NCBI RefSeq assembly: GCF_011440375.1
Contig: NZ_JAAOIR010000002.1
Span: 682,001-746,000 of the forward strand
Source of the DNA: Halorubellus sp. JP-L1
GTDB lineage: Archaea > Halobacteriota > Halobacteria > Halobacteriales > Natrialbaceae
Length of the DNA: 64,000 bases
Reading direction: 5' to 3'
The notes beneath the pieces were generated by a model, which worked only from the letters and a program-made list of their open reading frames with translations, searched no databases and was not told the DNA's origin. Both the position numbers and the translations under genes were made by a program. This document shows positions 35,318 through 43,216 of this stretch, piece by piece; position 1 is the stretch's first letter; every line of letters begins with the position of its first letter.

Positions 35318-35533
35318 ACCACGCACAGAGCGAACGTCGGTGTTAAAGGTTGGCTACAGGGTGATACATACAGTACGAACAATATTAGGTGTATTATTAC
35401 CATGGAAGGTCGGGTCGTTCGTGGCGTCGCTCCGCCGTGCCGTGGGCGCTCTCGGTCTCCCTGGTTCTGGTCGCTCGTCGCCGGTCCTGCCGCTTCGCCG
35501 TCCCTTTTCGGGCTGGCGAGAGAGCGGGGACGC

Positions 35534-35938
35534 ATGGTGGAGATTCCGGCTTCGTTCCGCGACCTGTTCGAGAAGAAGTCGTTCGCGCACTTCGCGACGG
35601 TGATGCCCGACGGGACGCCACAGGTGACGCCCGTCTGGGTAGACTACGACGCGGAGCGCGGGCACGTCCTCGTGAACACGGCCCGCGGGCGTCGGAAGGA
35701 ACGGAACGTCCGGTCGAACCCGAAGGTCGGCATCGAGATCACGGACCCCGACGACCCGTACCGGTACGTGTCCGTACGCGGCGAGGTGGTCGAGGTGACG
35801 GAGGACGGTGCCGTCGAGCACATCGACGAACTCACGCGCCGGTACTTCGAGCAGGACGAGTACCCGAACAAGGGCGAGGAACGCGGCCCTCGCGTCGTCG
35901 TTCGGATCGCGCCCGAACACGTCGCGACGAGCGGGTAG
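35534..35938 (+). CDS. PPOX-class F420-dependent oxidoreductase
   Basis: A 134-residue split-barrel protein. IPASFRDLFEKKSFAHFATVMPDGTPQVTPVWVDYD (4-39) and the RKERNVRSNPKVGIEITDPDDPYRYVSVRGEVVEV segment are typical of the Rv1155-like F420-binding family. The reaction is unknown. The ATG at 35534 fits the family length. An in-frame ATG at 35402 lies behind an AT-rich promoter-like stretch and would add 44 basic residues that do not look halophilic. Confidence 0.87.
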   Translation: MVEIPASFRDLFEKKSFAHFATVMPDGTPQVTPVWVDYDAERGHVLVNTARGRRKERNVRSNPKVGIEITDPDDPYRYVSVRGEVVEVTEDGAVEHIDELTRRYFEQDEYPNKGEERGPRVVVRIAPEHVATSG

Positions 35939-35970
35939 CTGACGCCGGCGACGAAGACGGTCGTGCGCAG

Positions 35971-36108
35971 CTAGTCCCCGGCGGGGTCGCGGTACGCGCC
36001 GAGGAGGCCCTCGCACTCGGGGCAGTGGACGCGGAGCAGGCCGTCGGTCTCGTGCCTGACGAGTGCCTCCACGTCGACGTCGGCGTCGCAGTATCTGCAG
36101 TGAGCCAT
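35971..36108 (-). CDS. Tiny zinc-ribbon protein (45 residues)
   Basis: An ORF of 45 residues beginning MAHCRYCDADVDVEALVRHE, with knuckles CRYC (4-7) and CPEC (29-32) flanking an acidic hairpin, and ending YRDPAGD. The Cys spacing, acidity and halophilic codon use make it a likely real gene. TATTTG near 36134-36140 is about 28 nt upstream. No function can be assigned. Confidence 0.75.
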   Translation of the reverse strand: MAHCRYCDADVDVEALVRHETDGLLRVHCPECEGLLGAYRDPAGD

Positions 36109-36196
36109 GTTCTGAGGTACGGTACCATGGAACAAATACGTGCGTGGCGAAAGTTCAGTACCGTTTTATCCCCACGGCGGCCTACCCGAGCATACA

Positions 36197-36901
36197 GTGA
36201 AGGGACAGGAGTGGTACCAGGCCGACGACGTGGCCGCGGAGTACGACGACAAGCGCTTCTCGAAGGGCGGCCGGCTCATCGACCGGCGGGAGAAAGCGGC
36301 CGTGCTGGACGCGCTGGGGCCGCTCGAGGACAAGCGCGTGCTCGAGGTCGCGTGCGGGACCGGCCGGTTCACGGTGATGCTCGCCGAGCGCGGCGCCGAC
36401 ATCGTCGGCGTCGACATCTCCGCGGCGATGCTCGAGGAGGGCCGCGAGAAGGCGAAGGCGGCGGGCGTCTCCGACACGCTCGAGTTCATGCGCGGTGATG
36501 CCGCACGCCTGCCGTTCCCGGACGATCACTTCGATAGCGTGATCGCAATGCGATTCTTCCATCTCGCGGACACCCCGAAGTCGTTCCTCTCGGAGATGCG
36601 TCGCGTCTCGAAGGACCAGGTGTTCTTCGACACGTTCAACCGGTTCTCGGCGCGCTCGATCTACAACTGGGCGCTCCCGATGGGATCGCGGCTCTACTCG
36701 CGGTACGAGATCGACTCGCTGCTGGAGAAGGCCGACCTCGAGCTCGTCGACGCCCAGCACGACTTCGCGTTCCCGTACGGGTTCTACCGGGAGATCCCCG
36801 ACGACGTCGCGAGCGCGTTCCGGTCGCTCGACACCAAGATCGTCTCGATCGCCGGCCTGGATCGGCTCGCATCGGTGTCGTACTGGGACACGCGCGTCTG
36901 A
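36197..36901 (+). CDS. Class I SAM-dependent methyltransferase
   Basis: A 234-residue methyltransferase. Motif I VLEVACGTGRFT at about 48-59, the acidic ribose contact GVDISAAM (74-81) and motif II-IV DAARLPFPDDHFDSVIAMRFFHL (102-124) are seen. Similar to the UbiE/arsenite class with unknown substrate. The GTG at 36197 is supported by CGTTTTATCC (36163-36172) at leaderless distance; an upstream in-frame ATG at 36140 lies before this box. Confidence 0.85.
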   Translation: MKGQEWYQADDVAAEYDDKRFSKGGRLIDRREKAAVLDALGPLEDKRVLEVACGTGRFTVMLAERGADIVGVDISAAMLEEGREKAKAAGVSDTLEFMRGDAARLPFPDDHFDSVIAMRFFHLADTPKSFLSEMRRVSKDQVFFDTFNRFSARSIYNWALPMGSRLYSRYEIDSLLEKADLELVDAQHDFAFPYGFYREIPDDVASAFRSLDTKIVSIAGLDRLASVSYWDTRV

Positions 36902-37106
36902 CCGCTCTCTCCGGAGTTCCCTCCCGTCCCCGTTCCCGAACCGTTCGTCACGTCCCTGTCCCGGACTCGTCTCTGCGGTCTCGGTCGGGTCTCGTTCTCG
37001 CTTTCGCTTCAGTTCCTTGCGGCCGAGCGCGAAATCAGATTCGAATCGTTGCCTGGGGTCCGTCTCTTCTTTCGATTCCTCTCCTGGCGTGGTCGAGACA
37101 CGACGA

Positions 37107-37114
37107 TTTTTATA
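37107..37114 (+). promoter_or_regulatory. TATA box for the GT2 gene
   Basis: TTTTTATA centred 26 nt before the ATG at 37137, the strongest such box in this part of the window. Confidence 0.65.
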
Positions 37115-37136
37115 CGAGACAGTCGTTCGTTGGGGC

Positions 37137-38039
37137 ATGCACCTCTCGGTCGTCGTCCCGACACTCAACGGGCGGGAGCAACTCGGTCGTGCGCTCGACG
37201 CGCTCGCCGAGGATGCGCCCGACGCCGAGGTCGTGGTCGTCAACGGCCCGTCCTCGGACGGGACGACCGGGATGGTTCGCGAGCGCGAGGACGTCGACGT
37301 GCTCGTCGAGATCTCCGAACGGAACCTGAACGTCGCGCGGAACGCGGGCGCGCAGGTCGCGTCCGGGGACGTCGTCGCGTTCCTCCGGTACGACCTCGTG
37401 GTCGAGGCGGGCTGGGCGGACGCCATCGAGACGGCGATCGAAGGCGGTTCGGACGTCGTGACGGGGCCGACGCATCGGTCGGTTCGAGCGGGCGTGACGA
37501 CGGAGGCCCGCGAGACGTGGACGGTCGGTGGGCGCGAGGTGACGTTCGTGAACGGCGACAACGGCGCGTTCACGCGCGCCGCGCTGGAGGCGGTCGACGG
37601 CTTCGACGAGTACCTGGAGACGGGTGGGTCGCGGGACGTCTCCCATCGCGTCGCCGCGAACGACTTCGAGGTGGCGTGGGACGCGGGCGTCTGCGTTCGC
37701 GGCGAAGTCCACGCCGACGGTGGGCGGGCGCCGGCGGACTGGGGGTCGAAGTACCGGTCGCTCGCGTACCGGCTCTCGAAGAACTACGGCGTCAGGCCGT
37801 CGCCAGTCTACCACACGGCGAAGACGGCGATCGTCGACGGCGCGCGTGCGCTCCGGGACGTCGTCGGTGGGGCGAGTACGCCGTCCGTGTGGCTGGAGAA
37901 CGGCAAGCGCGTGTTCTCCGGGATCGCCGTCGGGACGAAGGACGGGCTGGCGGCGCGCAAGCGAGCGGCCGCCGGGTCGCAGAATCCGAACGGGCTCTCC
38001 TCGCGTGCAGACCGAGCGGTCACGAAGTACGAGCAGTAG
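37137..38039 (+). CDS. Glycosyltransferase family 2
   Basis: A 300-residue GT2. HLSVVVPTLNGREQLGRALDAL (2-23), NVARNAGAQVASGDVVAFLRYD (65-86) and TFVNGDNGAFTRAALEAVDGFDEYLETG are standard. The metal-binding DxD position reads RYD (84-86), so the usual first Asp is missing. The C-terminal third is basic and may touch membrane. It stands alone behind a strong TATA box and could act in surface glycan or lipid modification. Confidence 0.85.
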   Translation: MHLSVVVPTLNGREQLGRALDALAEDAPDAEVVVVNGPSSDGTTGMVREREDVDVLVEISERNLNVARNAGAQVASGDVVAFLRYDLVVEAGWADAIETAIEGGSDVVTGPTHRSVRAGVTTEARETWTVGGREVTFVNGDNGAFTRAALEAVDGFDEYLETGGSRDVSHRVAANDFEVAWDAGVCVRGEVHADGGRAPADWGSKYRSLAYRLSKNYGVRPSPVYHTAKTAIVDGARALRDVVGGASTPSVWLENGKRVFSGIAVGTKDGLAARKRAAAGSQNPNGLSSRADRAVTKYEQ

Positions 38040-38088
38040 CGGACTGGTTCTCCGGTCGGTTCGAGCGGTGTCGCTCCGACTCACGCGG

Positions 38089-38910
38089 TCAGGCGTGGTC
38101 GGAGGCGAGTTCGGGGACGATCCTTGTGGCGTTCTTCGAGAACGCGCGACGCATCTTGTCCTCGCTGACGTCGAGCGTGAGGACTTCCATGATGGCGACG
38201 TTCGGGTGCGCGGTCGGGGCGCCGCTCCCGAAGAGGACGCGGTCGGGGTGCTCCATGAGCGCGCGCTCGAGGGGATCGCGGAAGCGGACGTGGCTCGTGT
38301 CGAGGTAGCAGTCGTCGTGGTCGTCGAGGAGGGAGACGGCGTCGTGCATGAGGTCGCGCTGGAGCGGATAGCCGCCGAATCCGGCGAGGACAACGGTCAC
38401 CTCGCGGTCGAGGAGCGCGGTCTCGACGACAGACGGCGGGCACGCCGCACCGGCCTGGACGACGACAGGGAGGTCGACGTCCTCGAGCGCGTCGAGTACG
38501 GCGTCGTCCGGGAGGCCGTCGCTACCGGGGTCGAGCACGAACCCGTGGAAGCGGTCGTCGTACGCGTACTGTTCGACGGTCTCGGGGTCGGTGTGGTGGT
38601 CGCGGCGGCGCGCGGCGAGGTTCCGGAGTTTGCTCGTCGCGGCCGTCCCCGGGTCGCGGGGGCCGGTGAGGCGCGCGAACGCCACGAATGGACGTTCGAC
38701 GCTCTTGCGTGCGACGCCGTTGTTCGCGGCGACGTAGTCGGTCGCCGCCTCTTGGGTCCGCGGGAAGACGAGGCTCCGGACGATCCCGGCCTGGTGCATC
38801 TCTCGTTCGAGCTGGTCCGGGCCGACGACGGACTCGCCGCCGGGGGCGTCCTCGGGCGAGAGCGTGGCGTGAACGTCGACCACGCGGAACCGATGTTCCA
38901 GTTCCAGCAT
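38089..38910 (-). CDS. Amidohydrolase-like TIM-barrel protein
   Basis: A 273-residue protein similar to the TatD/ACMSD amidohydrolases. It starts MLELEHRFRVVDVHATLSPED, the first motif having VDVHA instead of the classical HxH. Later parts are VVVQAGAACPP, VTVVLAGFGGYPLQRDL and DRVLFGSGAPTAHP (the last metal Asp position reads GSG). Several metal ligands appear lost, so it may be non-hydrolytic or use another site. An in-frame GTG at 38988 is an alternative start. Confidence 0.72.
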   Translation of the reverse strand: MLELEHRFRVVDVHATLSPEDAPGGESVVGPDQLEREMHQAGIVRSLVFPRTQEAATDYVAANNGVARKSVERPFVAFARLTGPRDPGTAATSKLRNLAARRRDHHTDPETVEQYAYDDRFHGFVLDPGSDGLPDDAVLDALEDVDLPVVVQAGAACPPSVVETALLDREVTVVLAGFGGYPLQRDLMHDAVSLLDDHDDCYLDTSHVRFRDPLERALMEHPDRVLFGSGAPTAHPNVAIMEVLTLDVSEDKMRRAFSKNATRIVPELASDHA

Positions 38911-39092
38911 CTCTCTGAGCGTTCCATCGCCTGCATCAAGGCTGTACCGGCCCGTCCGGTCGGCCAACACCTCGCCTGGAGTCCCCACGGAGGCGTTCGA
39001 TCCACGGGCGAGCGTCGGTTTCTGGAGAACTCACTTCGGGAGCATGCCGACATCATCGCCGCAAAGGAGGCGACCCCGAACCGTCTCCGCGG

Positions 39093-39725
39093 TCAGCCGA
39101 CCGTGGGGAGGTGCCAGTCGAACCGGATCGCGAGCACGCGCAGCACGAACGCGAGCCCGACGCACGCGGCGATCCCGATCGGTGCTGGTGCGCCCGCGGT
39201 ACGGAGCAGCCAGAACGCGACGGCGCCGACGAGCGCGCACGTCGCGTAGAAGTCCTCGACGAGGATGCCCGGTGTCCGACCGACGAGGAGGTCCCGGATC
39301 GCGCCACCACCGGTTCCGGTGAGCATCGCGCACACGAGCACGCCGAACGCGGACAGGCCGGCGTCCCACGCGACGATCGCGCCGGTCGCCGCGAACGCCG
39401 CCAGCCCGACCGCGTCCGGGACCTGGACCGCGGGCGACGCCGTGCCGATCGACGGTCCTCGCCTGACGAGGAGCACCGCGACGACGACGCCGACCATGAC
39501 GACGGCGACGTCCGCGGTCGCGGTGAGCGCGACCGGCGTCCGGTCCACGAGCAGGTCGCGCGTGATGCCGCCACCGAGCGCCGTCACGACCCCGAGGACG
39601 ACGACGCCGAGGGCGTCCAGGCCCTCGTCCGCGCCGTCGAGCGATCCCGCGAGCGCGAACGCGAGCAACCCCAGCCAGTTCAGGGCGTCGAACGCGCTCA
39701 CCGAGAGTACCGGACCGGCCGTCAT
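39093..39725 (-). CDS. TRIC-like/UPF0126 membrane protein (YicG family)
   Basis: A 210-residue protein of seven helices with the family's internal duplication. GVVTALGGGITRDLLVDRTPVAL (about 46-68) and AMLTGTGGGAIRDLLVGRTPGIL (about 133-155) are the two copies of the GGGxxRDxL motif. Bacterial and archaeal members behave as trimeric cation channels or glycine-linked transporters. ATG 39725 overlaps the stop of the upstream DUF62 gene (ATGA). Confidence 0.92.
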   Translation of the reverse strand: MTAGPVLSVSAFDALNWLGLLAFALAGSLDGADEGLDALGVVVLGVVTALGGGITRDLLVDRTPVALTATADVAVVMVGVVVAVLLVRRGPSIGTASPAVQVPDAVGLAAFAATGAIVAWDAGLSAFGVLVCAMLTGTGGGAIRDLLVGRTPGILVEDFYATCALVGAVAFWLLRTAGAPAPIGIAACVGLAFVLRVLAIRFDWHLPTVG

Positions 39726-40489
39726 TCGTCGACCTCGAGGACGACCTCGTCGCCCGACGACAGGTCGAACGCGCGGTCGCCCCGTCCCTGGTTCACGTCG
39801 CACTCGACGTAGCCGTGACTCCCGACCGTCGCCAGCCACTGCCCGACCGGGACTTCGGCGAACGTCGCCACCGCCGGCACCTCGCGGTCGTTCACGCGCA
39901 CCGACTCGACGCCCTCGAGCGCGCGTCCCGGGACGTTCGTGATGACGTTCCCGAAGTCGTCGACCGTCATCACTTCCCCCACCGCACGCGACGCCGTCAC
40001 GTCGGCCTCCGGCAACTCGAGGGACTCGAAGGAGTCGAGTCGCGTCACGTCCGAGCGATCCGTGAACTCGCCGAACCCGACCCGATGCAGGTCGCCCGCC
40101 GCCGGCGCGAACACGTCCCGCCCGTGGAACGTCGACGACGCCGCATCCGCGTCGTCGATCCGCCACGCCCGAATCGACTCGTCGTCCCCCGCGAGCGCTC
40201 GCGCCGCCGGCACCACGACGCCGTTGTCCGGCGCCACGAACGCGTGCTCGCCGGCCCGCACCGCCAGCGCCGCCCGATCCGTCCCGACGCCCGGGTCGAC
40301 CACGACCAGATGCACCGCCGGCGGGAAGTGCGGCAACAGCTCGCGCAACCAGAACGCCGCCGCACGCACGTCCTGGCGCGGGAACTCGTGACTCACGTCC
40401 ACCAGTCGCGCGTCCGGGTCCCGCCGCAACAACACTCCCCGCATCGCCGCCGGATACGGCGACCCGAAGTCGGACGACAGCGTGATCAT
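39722..40489 (-). CDS. SAM hydroxide adenosyltransferase (DUF62/SAM hydrolase) family protein
   Basis: A 255-residue enzyme related to fluorinase, but of the class that hydrolyses S-adenosylmethionine to adenosine and methionine. ITLSSDFGSPYPAAMRGVLL (2-21) includes the conserved Asp, VDPGVGTDRAALAVRAGEHAFVAPDNGVV (63-91) the second motif, and STFHGRDVFAPAAG (118-131) the Arg-Asp-His triad. TGATAAG about 27 nt upstream supports ATG 40489; GTG 40495 is possible. Operon partner is the TRIC-like protein. Confidence 0.91.
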   Translation of the reverse strand: MITLSSDFGSPYPAAMRGVLLRRDPDARLVDVSHEFPRQDVRAAAFWLRELLPHFPPAVHLVVVDPGVGTDRAALAVRAGEHAFVAPDNGVVVPAARALAGDDESIRAWRIDDADAASSTFHGRDVFAPAAGDLHRVGFGEFTDRSDVTRLDSFESLELPEADVTASRAVGEVMTVDDFGNVITNVPGRALEGVESVRVNDREVPAVATFAEVPVGQWLATVGSHGYVECDVNQGRGDRAFDLSSGDEVVLEVDE

Positions 40490-40559
40490 ACGCACCCTTG
40501 ACGCACCCCTCGCTTATCAATTCCCTCTCAGAACGCCACACGCGCACCCAGCAGAACCA

Positions 40560-40850
40560 CACCGCACCGCCCGGCAGAAACGGCGGCCGGGCGACTCTCA
40601 ACGGCCGCGATCGCACCGCTCAGCGGGAAACGGCGGCCGGGCGACTCTCAACGGCCGCGATCGCACCGCTCAGCGGGAAACGGCGGCCGGGCGACTCTCG
40701 GCGGCTGCGACGGCATCGCCCGGCAGAAACGGCGGCCGGGCGACTCTCGGCGACTGCGACGGCATCGCCCGGCAGAAACGGCGGCCGGGCGACTCTCGGC
40801 GACTGCGACGGCATCGCCCGGCAGAAACGGCGGCCTGGAGGCCGCCGTAT
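40560..40850. repeat. 49/50-bp tandem repeat array (five full copies and a partial sixth)
   Basis: The unit begins AAACGGCGGCCGGGCGACTC, with copies at 40578, 40628, 40678, 40727 and 40776 and a truncated copy at 40825. The first three are 50 bp with a CGATCGCACCGCTCAGCGG tail, the later ones 49 bp with CGACGGCATCGCCCGGCAG. Length not a multiple of three, so the array is not coding. It ends with a perfect hairpin CGGCGGCC-TGGA-GGCCGCCG (40829-40848) just downstream of the nadM stop, which could act as its terminator. The full gene-free stretch is 40490-40865. Confidence 0.92.
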
Positions 40851-40865
40851 GCTCGTGCGGGCAGT

Positions 40866-41384
40866 TCACCCCCCGTTCGAATCGGTTTCGGCGACCTGCT
40901 GGATGCGCTGGACGCCGTCGATCTCGTCGATAACCTCCGCCGTCGGTGCGGGGACGAGTCCCTTCCAGTCGTCGCCCTCGATCATGCGCTCGCGGACCTC
41001 CGAGCCCTCCAGTACTTCGCGGTTGAACATCGGCGACTGACGGACCTCGATGCCGGCCTCCTGGAACAGTCGGATGACGAGCGGGTTGTTCGAGTACGCG
41101 ACGTCGAACGTCGGACTCATCGACTGGACGTGACTCACCCAGACGGAGTTCCGGTCGAGGTCCTCGATCGGGACGACGTACGTCGTCACGTCGAACTCGC
41201 GCAGGGACTTCGTGAGCATCATGATGCGTTCCCCGGCGGTGAACGGGTCGTGCGTCGAGTGGGAATCACCGGCGCTCCCGATGCCGAGGACGAGCTCGTC
41301 GACGTCCTCCGCGATCTTCGCGACCATGCTGTGGTGGCCGTCGTGGTAGGGTTGGAAGCGACCGATGTAGAAACCCCGCGTCAT
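40866..41384 (-). CDS. nadM: Nicotinamide-nucleotide adenylyltransferase
   Basis: A 172-residue enzyme of NAD synthesis that joins ATP and NMN. The nucleotidyltransferase signature RGFYIGRFQPYHDGHHSMV (3-21, with the HxGH-type motif) and the ISSTxxR-like NREVLEGSEVRERMI segment (about 118-132) are seen, with GSAGDSHSTHDPFTAGER between. Length is normal for archaeal NMNAT. CTTATGC about 27 nt upstream supports ATG 41384, not the in-frame start at 41411. Confidence 0.94.
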   Translation of the reverse strand: MTRGFYIGRFQPYHDGHHSMVAKIAEDVDELVLGIGSAGDSHSTHDPFTAGERIMMLTKSLREFDVTTYVVPIEDLDRNSVWVSHVQSMSPTFDVAYSNNPLVIRLFQEAGIEVRQSPMFNREVLEGSEVRERMIEGDDWKGLVPAPTAEVIDEIDGVQRIQQVAETDSNGG

Positions 41385-41460
41385 GGCCGAGTCGTCGCGC
41401 CAATCGTGCATAAGAGTGGCTAATCGGTCCAGTGACCGCTGTATCGGAACCCGGTCGGAG

Positions 41461-42354
41461 CTAGGTCGCCTGCGGCGGCGATTCGACGTCCGTCTCGGGT
41501 CCGTCGGCGTCGCCGGACCGGAGCGAGCGGCCGTACACGACGAACACGCCGAGAGCGAAGAGACACACGACCCCGGCGAACACCCAGTGGAGTTCGCCGG
41601 TGACGGTCTGAACGCCGGGGAGCAGCAACGTCGAACTGTTGTAGCTGGCGTGCAAGATCATCGCCAGCAGCACGCTCCGGCCGGTGCTGCGGTACAGCCA
41701 CGTGAACAGGACCGACAGCCCGAGGAGCGAGACCACGTACGGGGCGAAGGACGAACCGTACTGGCCCGATCCCTCTAATGCGAACAGCGGGAGGTGCCAG
41801 CTCGCCCACACGAGGCCGATCAGGACGCTCGCGGTAACGGCGTCGAACCGTTCGAGCAGTCGTGGCAGGGCGAACCCGCGCCAGCCGAGTTCCTCCTGGC
41901 CACCGCCCACGAGGAAGACGGTCACCATGTTGAGAACGAAGATCAGCGGCAACACGAACAGCGGGACCTGCGCGAGGATCTCCGGCCCCTCGAACGAGTA
42001 GCCGATGGCGACGGTGACGACGCTCACGAGTGCGACCACGGCGATCGGGAGCCCGACGGCGACGACGTACCATCGCGGGCGAACGCGCCATCGCAGCACC
42101 TGGCTGGCCCACGCTCGCACGGAATCGCCGACGAGCCACGTGACGAACGCGGCCGCGAGCAGAGGGCCGAAGCCGCCGACGACGACAGCGGGGAACACGA
42201 ACGGCCCGTAGTCGACGATGCCGATCGCCCCCGGAACCCACGCGGCCCACGAGAAGGCGATGGTCAGACCGAAGAACGCGAGCACTTCACGGGTGGCGAC
42301 GAACGAGCCGACCGGTCCGAGGCGGGACGGATGGGCAGCGGTGTCTCTGGTCAT
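41461..42354 (-). CDS. CPBP-family intramembrane metalloprotease
   Basis: A 297-residue protease or immunity protein of the Rce1/CAAX family with about eight helices. Motif 1 is GGGQEELGWRGFALPRLLERF (around 150-170, with the EE pair), motif 2 WASWHLPLF with its His, and motif 3 ILHASYNSSTLL with the last His/Asn. It starts at ATG 42354. It is divergent from the membrane protein and HTH gene to its right and shares an operator-like region, so the three form a module. Confidence 0.88.
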   Translation of the reverse strand: MTRDTAAHPSRLGPVGSFVATREVLAFFGLTIAFSWAAWVPGAIGIVDYGPFVFPAVVVGGFGPLLAAAFVTWLVGDSVRAWASQVLRWRVRPRWYVVAVGLPIAVVALVSVVTVAIGYSFEGPEILAQVPLFVLPLIFVLNMVTVFLVGGGQEELGWRGFALPRLLERFDAVTASVLIGLVWASWHLPLFALEGSGQYGSSFAPYVVSLLGLSVLFTWLYRSTGRSVLLAMILHASYNSSTLLLPGVQTVTGELHWVFAGVVCLFALGVFVVYGRSLRSGDADGPETDVESPPQAT

Positions 42355-42391
42355 CGGTTGCGAGTGGACCACTGCGACGGAGCACCATAGC

Positions 42392-42432
42392 ACTTTGCAC
42401 TACAAAGTGACTTTGTAACAGAAAGTATTTTG
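42392..42432. promoter_or_regulatory. Operator-like inverted and direct repeats between CPBP and HTH modules
   Basis: ACTTTG (42392-42397) and CAAAGT (42403-42408) form an inverted repeat with a 5-nt spacer. ACTTTG occurs again at 42410-42415 and ATTTTG at 42427-42432. A TATA-like TATTTTG (42426-42432) faces right, 25-29 nt before ATG 42455. The HTH encoded in the same module is the natural candidate binder. Confidence 0.5.
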
Positions 42433-42454
42433 TGAAGGAGGTCAGATATGGGGT

Positions 42455-42601
42455 ATGTCAATGGAGACGATCGTCGATTCGACGGCCTTCGACGAGCGCG
42501 TTGGTGGCGGCAGTCCGATCGAATCCGAATCGGCGTCCGTCGACCGCTTCACCAGCCATACGAAACGTTCTCCAGCACGGGAGGTCTACCCCACGACATG
42601 A
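42455..42601 (+). CDS. Possible 48-residue first ORF of the membrane protein-HTH operon
   Basis: ATG 42455 opens a frame of 48 codons beginning MSMETIVDSTAFDERVGGG, acidic and serine-rich like genuine haloarchaeal protein. Its TGA overlaps the ATG of the membrane protein (ATGA at 42598). The competing frame from ATG 42448 is Arg-rich and looks like a shadow. No homologue is recognised. Confidence 0.5.
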   Translation: MSMETIVDSTAFDERVGGGSPIESESASVDRFTSHTKRSPAREVYPTT

Positions 42602-43215
42602 GCGAGACAGAGGTCGACCCAGAGTCCCTGCAGGAGGAACTCGGCCAGATCAAGGAGGCGTTGGGGCTGGCGGAGGAGCACCCCTACTGGTGGCGCTTCT
42701 GGCTCCTCGAAGGCGTCGGATTGGGGGTCACACTCCCGGTCGTCCAGGTCGGACTCCGGGATGGGTTCTCTCCACCACTCCTCGCTCTCGCGATCGGGCT
42801 GTTTCTGGCCCACCAGTTCCTGACGTGGCGAGCCCTCGAACGATACGACCGACCGACGGGCGGCGTCCCCAGCTGGAGAGCCTGGAACGTCACGTACGGT
42901 GCAGGAGCAGTGGCGGCGGCTATCGGACTGCTGCCGGTTCTGGAACGGCTCGCGACCGACGACATGTTCGTGACGGCATTCGTCGTCGCCACGGCAATCA
43001 GCGGCGTCGCATACCTCTACATGGGCCAGCTGCTCGCGTCCTACAACATCAGAGCACCGGATTGCTATGCGTTCTACACCGGCGGTGTCTGGCTGCTCGT
43101 CCTGGCCGCTGTCGTCCCGCACATTCCCCCGCTGTTGGGATGGGAGTTCGCCGTCCTCGGTATCGGTCTCGCTGCACACAACGTCGGAGCATACGTCGTC
43201 CTCTCACGGGTATAG
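42598..43215 (+). CDS. Polytopic membrane protein of unknown function
   Basis: A 205-residue protein. A soluble acidic N-terminus (1-30) with EELGQIKEALGLAEEHPYWWRFW is followed by five or six helices. No family motif is recognised. The ATG at 42598 is preferred to the in-frame start at 42448, whose extension is Arg-rich. The following HTH gene starts 1 nt after its stop. Together with the CPBP protease it resembles transporter-immunity style modules. Confidence 0.72.
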   Translation: MSETEVDPESLQEELGQIKEALGLAEEHPYWWRFWLLEGVGLGVTLPVVQVGLRDGFSPPLLALAIGLFLAHQFLTWRALERYDRPTGGVPSWRAWNVTYGAGAVAAAIGLLPVLERLATDDMFVTAFVVATAISGVAYLYMGQLLASYNIRAPDCYAFYTGGVWLLVLAAVVPHIPPLLGWEFAVLGIGLAAHNVGAYVVLSRV

Positions 43216-43216
43216 C

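Noticed and set aside
35402-35533. N-terminal extension of the PPOX protein from ATG 35402
   Set aside because: In frame and behind AT-rich DNA, but the 44 added residues are Arg/Pro-rich and family members start at the MVEIP position. Not completely excluded.
36902-37136. Small gene or RNA between the methyltransferase and GT2
   Set aside because: Pyrimidine-rich stretch without stable hairpins or halophilic frames; only the GT2 TATA box is recognised.
40560-40850. CRISPR array
   Set aside because: Repeats are directly adjacent 49/50-bp units with no unique spacers and there are no cas genes nearby.
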